A stretch of DNA of 64,000 nt from Variovorax jilinensis (GTDB lineage Bacteria > Pseudomonadota > Gammaproteobacteria > Burkholderiales > Burkholderiaceae_C). Location of the stretch: contig NZ_JASZYQ010000003.1 in NCBI RefSeq assembly GCF_030316885.1, positions 682,001 through 746,000 of the forward strand, read 5' to 3'. Made by a program: the position numbers and the translations under genes. Shown piece after piece: positions 62,064 through 64,000 of this stretch (within the stretch, counting starts at the first letter, position 1; every line of letters starts with the position of its first letter). The notes beneath the pieces are model-generated. The model did not search any database, was not told the origin of the DNA, and saw only the letters and a program-made list of their open reading frames with translations.

Positions 62064-64000
<1,937 letters not shown>

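Overview
The window is high-GC bacterial chromosome with the conserved gene neighbourhoods of Burkholderiales, family Comamonadaceae. A Variovorax-like organism is the best guess. The guess rests on the infC-rpmI-rplT-pheST-ihfA-merR-tRNA(Pro) block, the rpsF-priB-rpsR-rplI-dnaB block, the alaA-hom-thrC-moeA block, many Bug/TctC and LIV-type transporters, and a dispersed G/C-rich repeat. No phage, insertion sequence, CRISPR array or rRNA was seen.

Layout. 1-2210: the 3' end of nlpD and four small genes of little known function. 2227-10245, minus strand: a translation block reading thrS, infC, rpmI, rplT, pheS, pheT, ihfA, a MerR regulator and tRNA-Pro(GGG). thrS is preceded by a threonine-rich leader peptide and a terminator/antiterminator pair, and infC starts on AUC. 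10521-14094: isocitrate lyase with palindromes in its upstream region, a gamma-glutamylcyclotransferase-like gene, an EamA permease and an H1-like/SWIB fusion protein.

14158-25152 is the most interesting accessory region. A divergent TPP enzyme and a TetR regulator precede a plus-strand run: a NitT/TauT-type ABC transporter, an enolase-superfamily enzyme, a Bug solute-binding protein, a Gfo/Idh/MocA dehydrogenase, a DUF993 aldolase-like protein and a sugar-isomerase-like protein. A palindrome upstream of the run shares half-sites with the TetR promoter region. This looks like an uptake and breakdown pathway for an unidentified hydroxy- or sugar-acid.

25229-33889: AraC regulators, a hydrolase, a YcaQ-family protein, an FMN riboswitch with a type II lumazine synthase, arsC, an MFS/AraC pair, a SulP transporter and arfB. 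33893-41478: a TetR regulator divergent from a complete LIV-type ABC transporter plus an acyl-CoA ligase. 41480-53340, minus strand: clpB with a heat-shock promoter, the molybdopterin genes moaE, moaD, moeA and mobB, then thrC, hom and alaA. Two plus-strand genes, a Bug protein and a DapA-family gene, interrupt this block.

53407-58141: a Mth938-domain protein, a PrxQ peroxiredoxin, a PIN-PhoH ATPase and a small VOC/GyrI-like/YafY operon behind a perfect palindrome. 58135-61147, minus strand: dnaB, rplI, rpsR, priB and rpsF. Then a hypothetical gene and the 3' two-thirds of ppsA, which runs off the right edge.

Several minus-strand genes carry cis control that can be read directly: thrS attenuation, the rare infC start, an infC-rpmI stem-loop, a terminator between rplT and pheS, and a sigma-32-like promoter for clpB. 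Three copies of one repeat of about 90 bp lie exactly at gene edges (38761, 45529, 56353).
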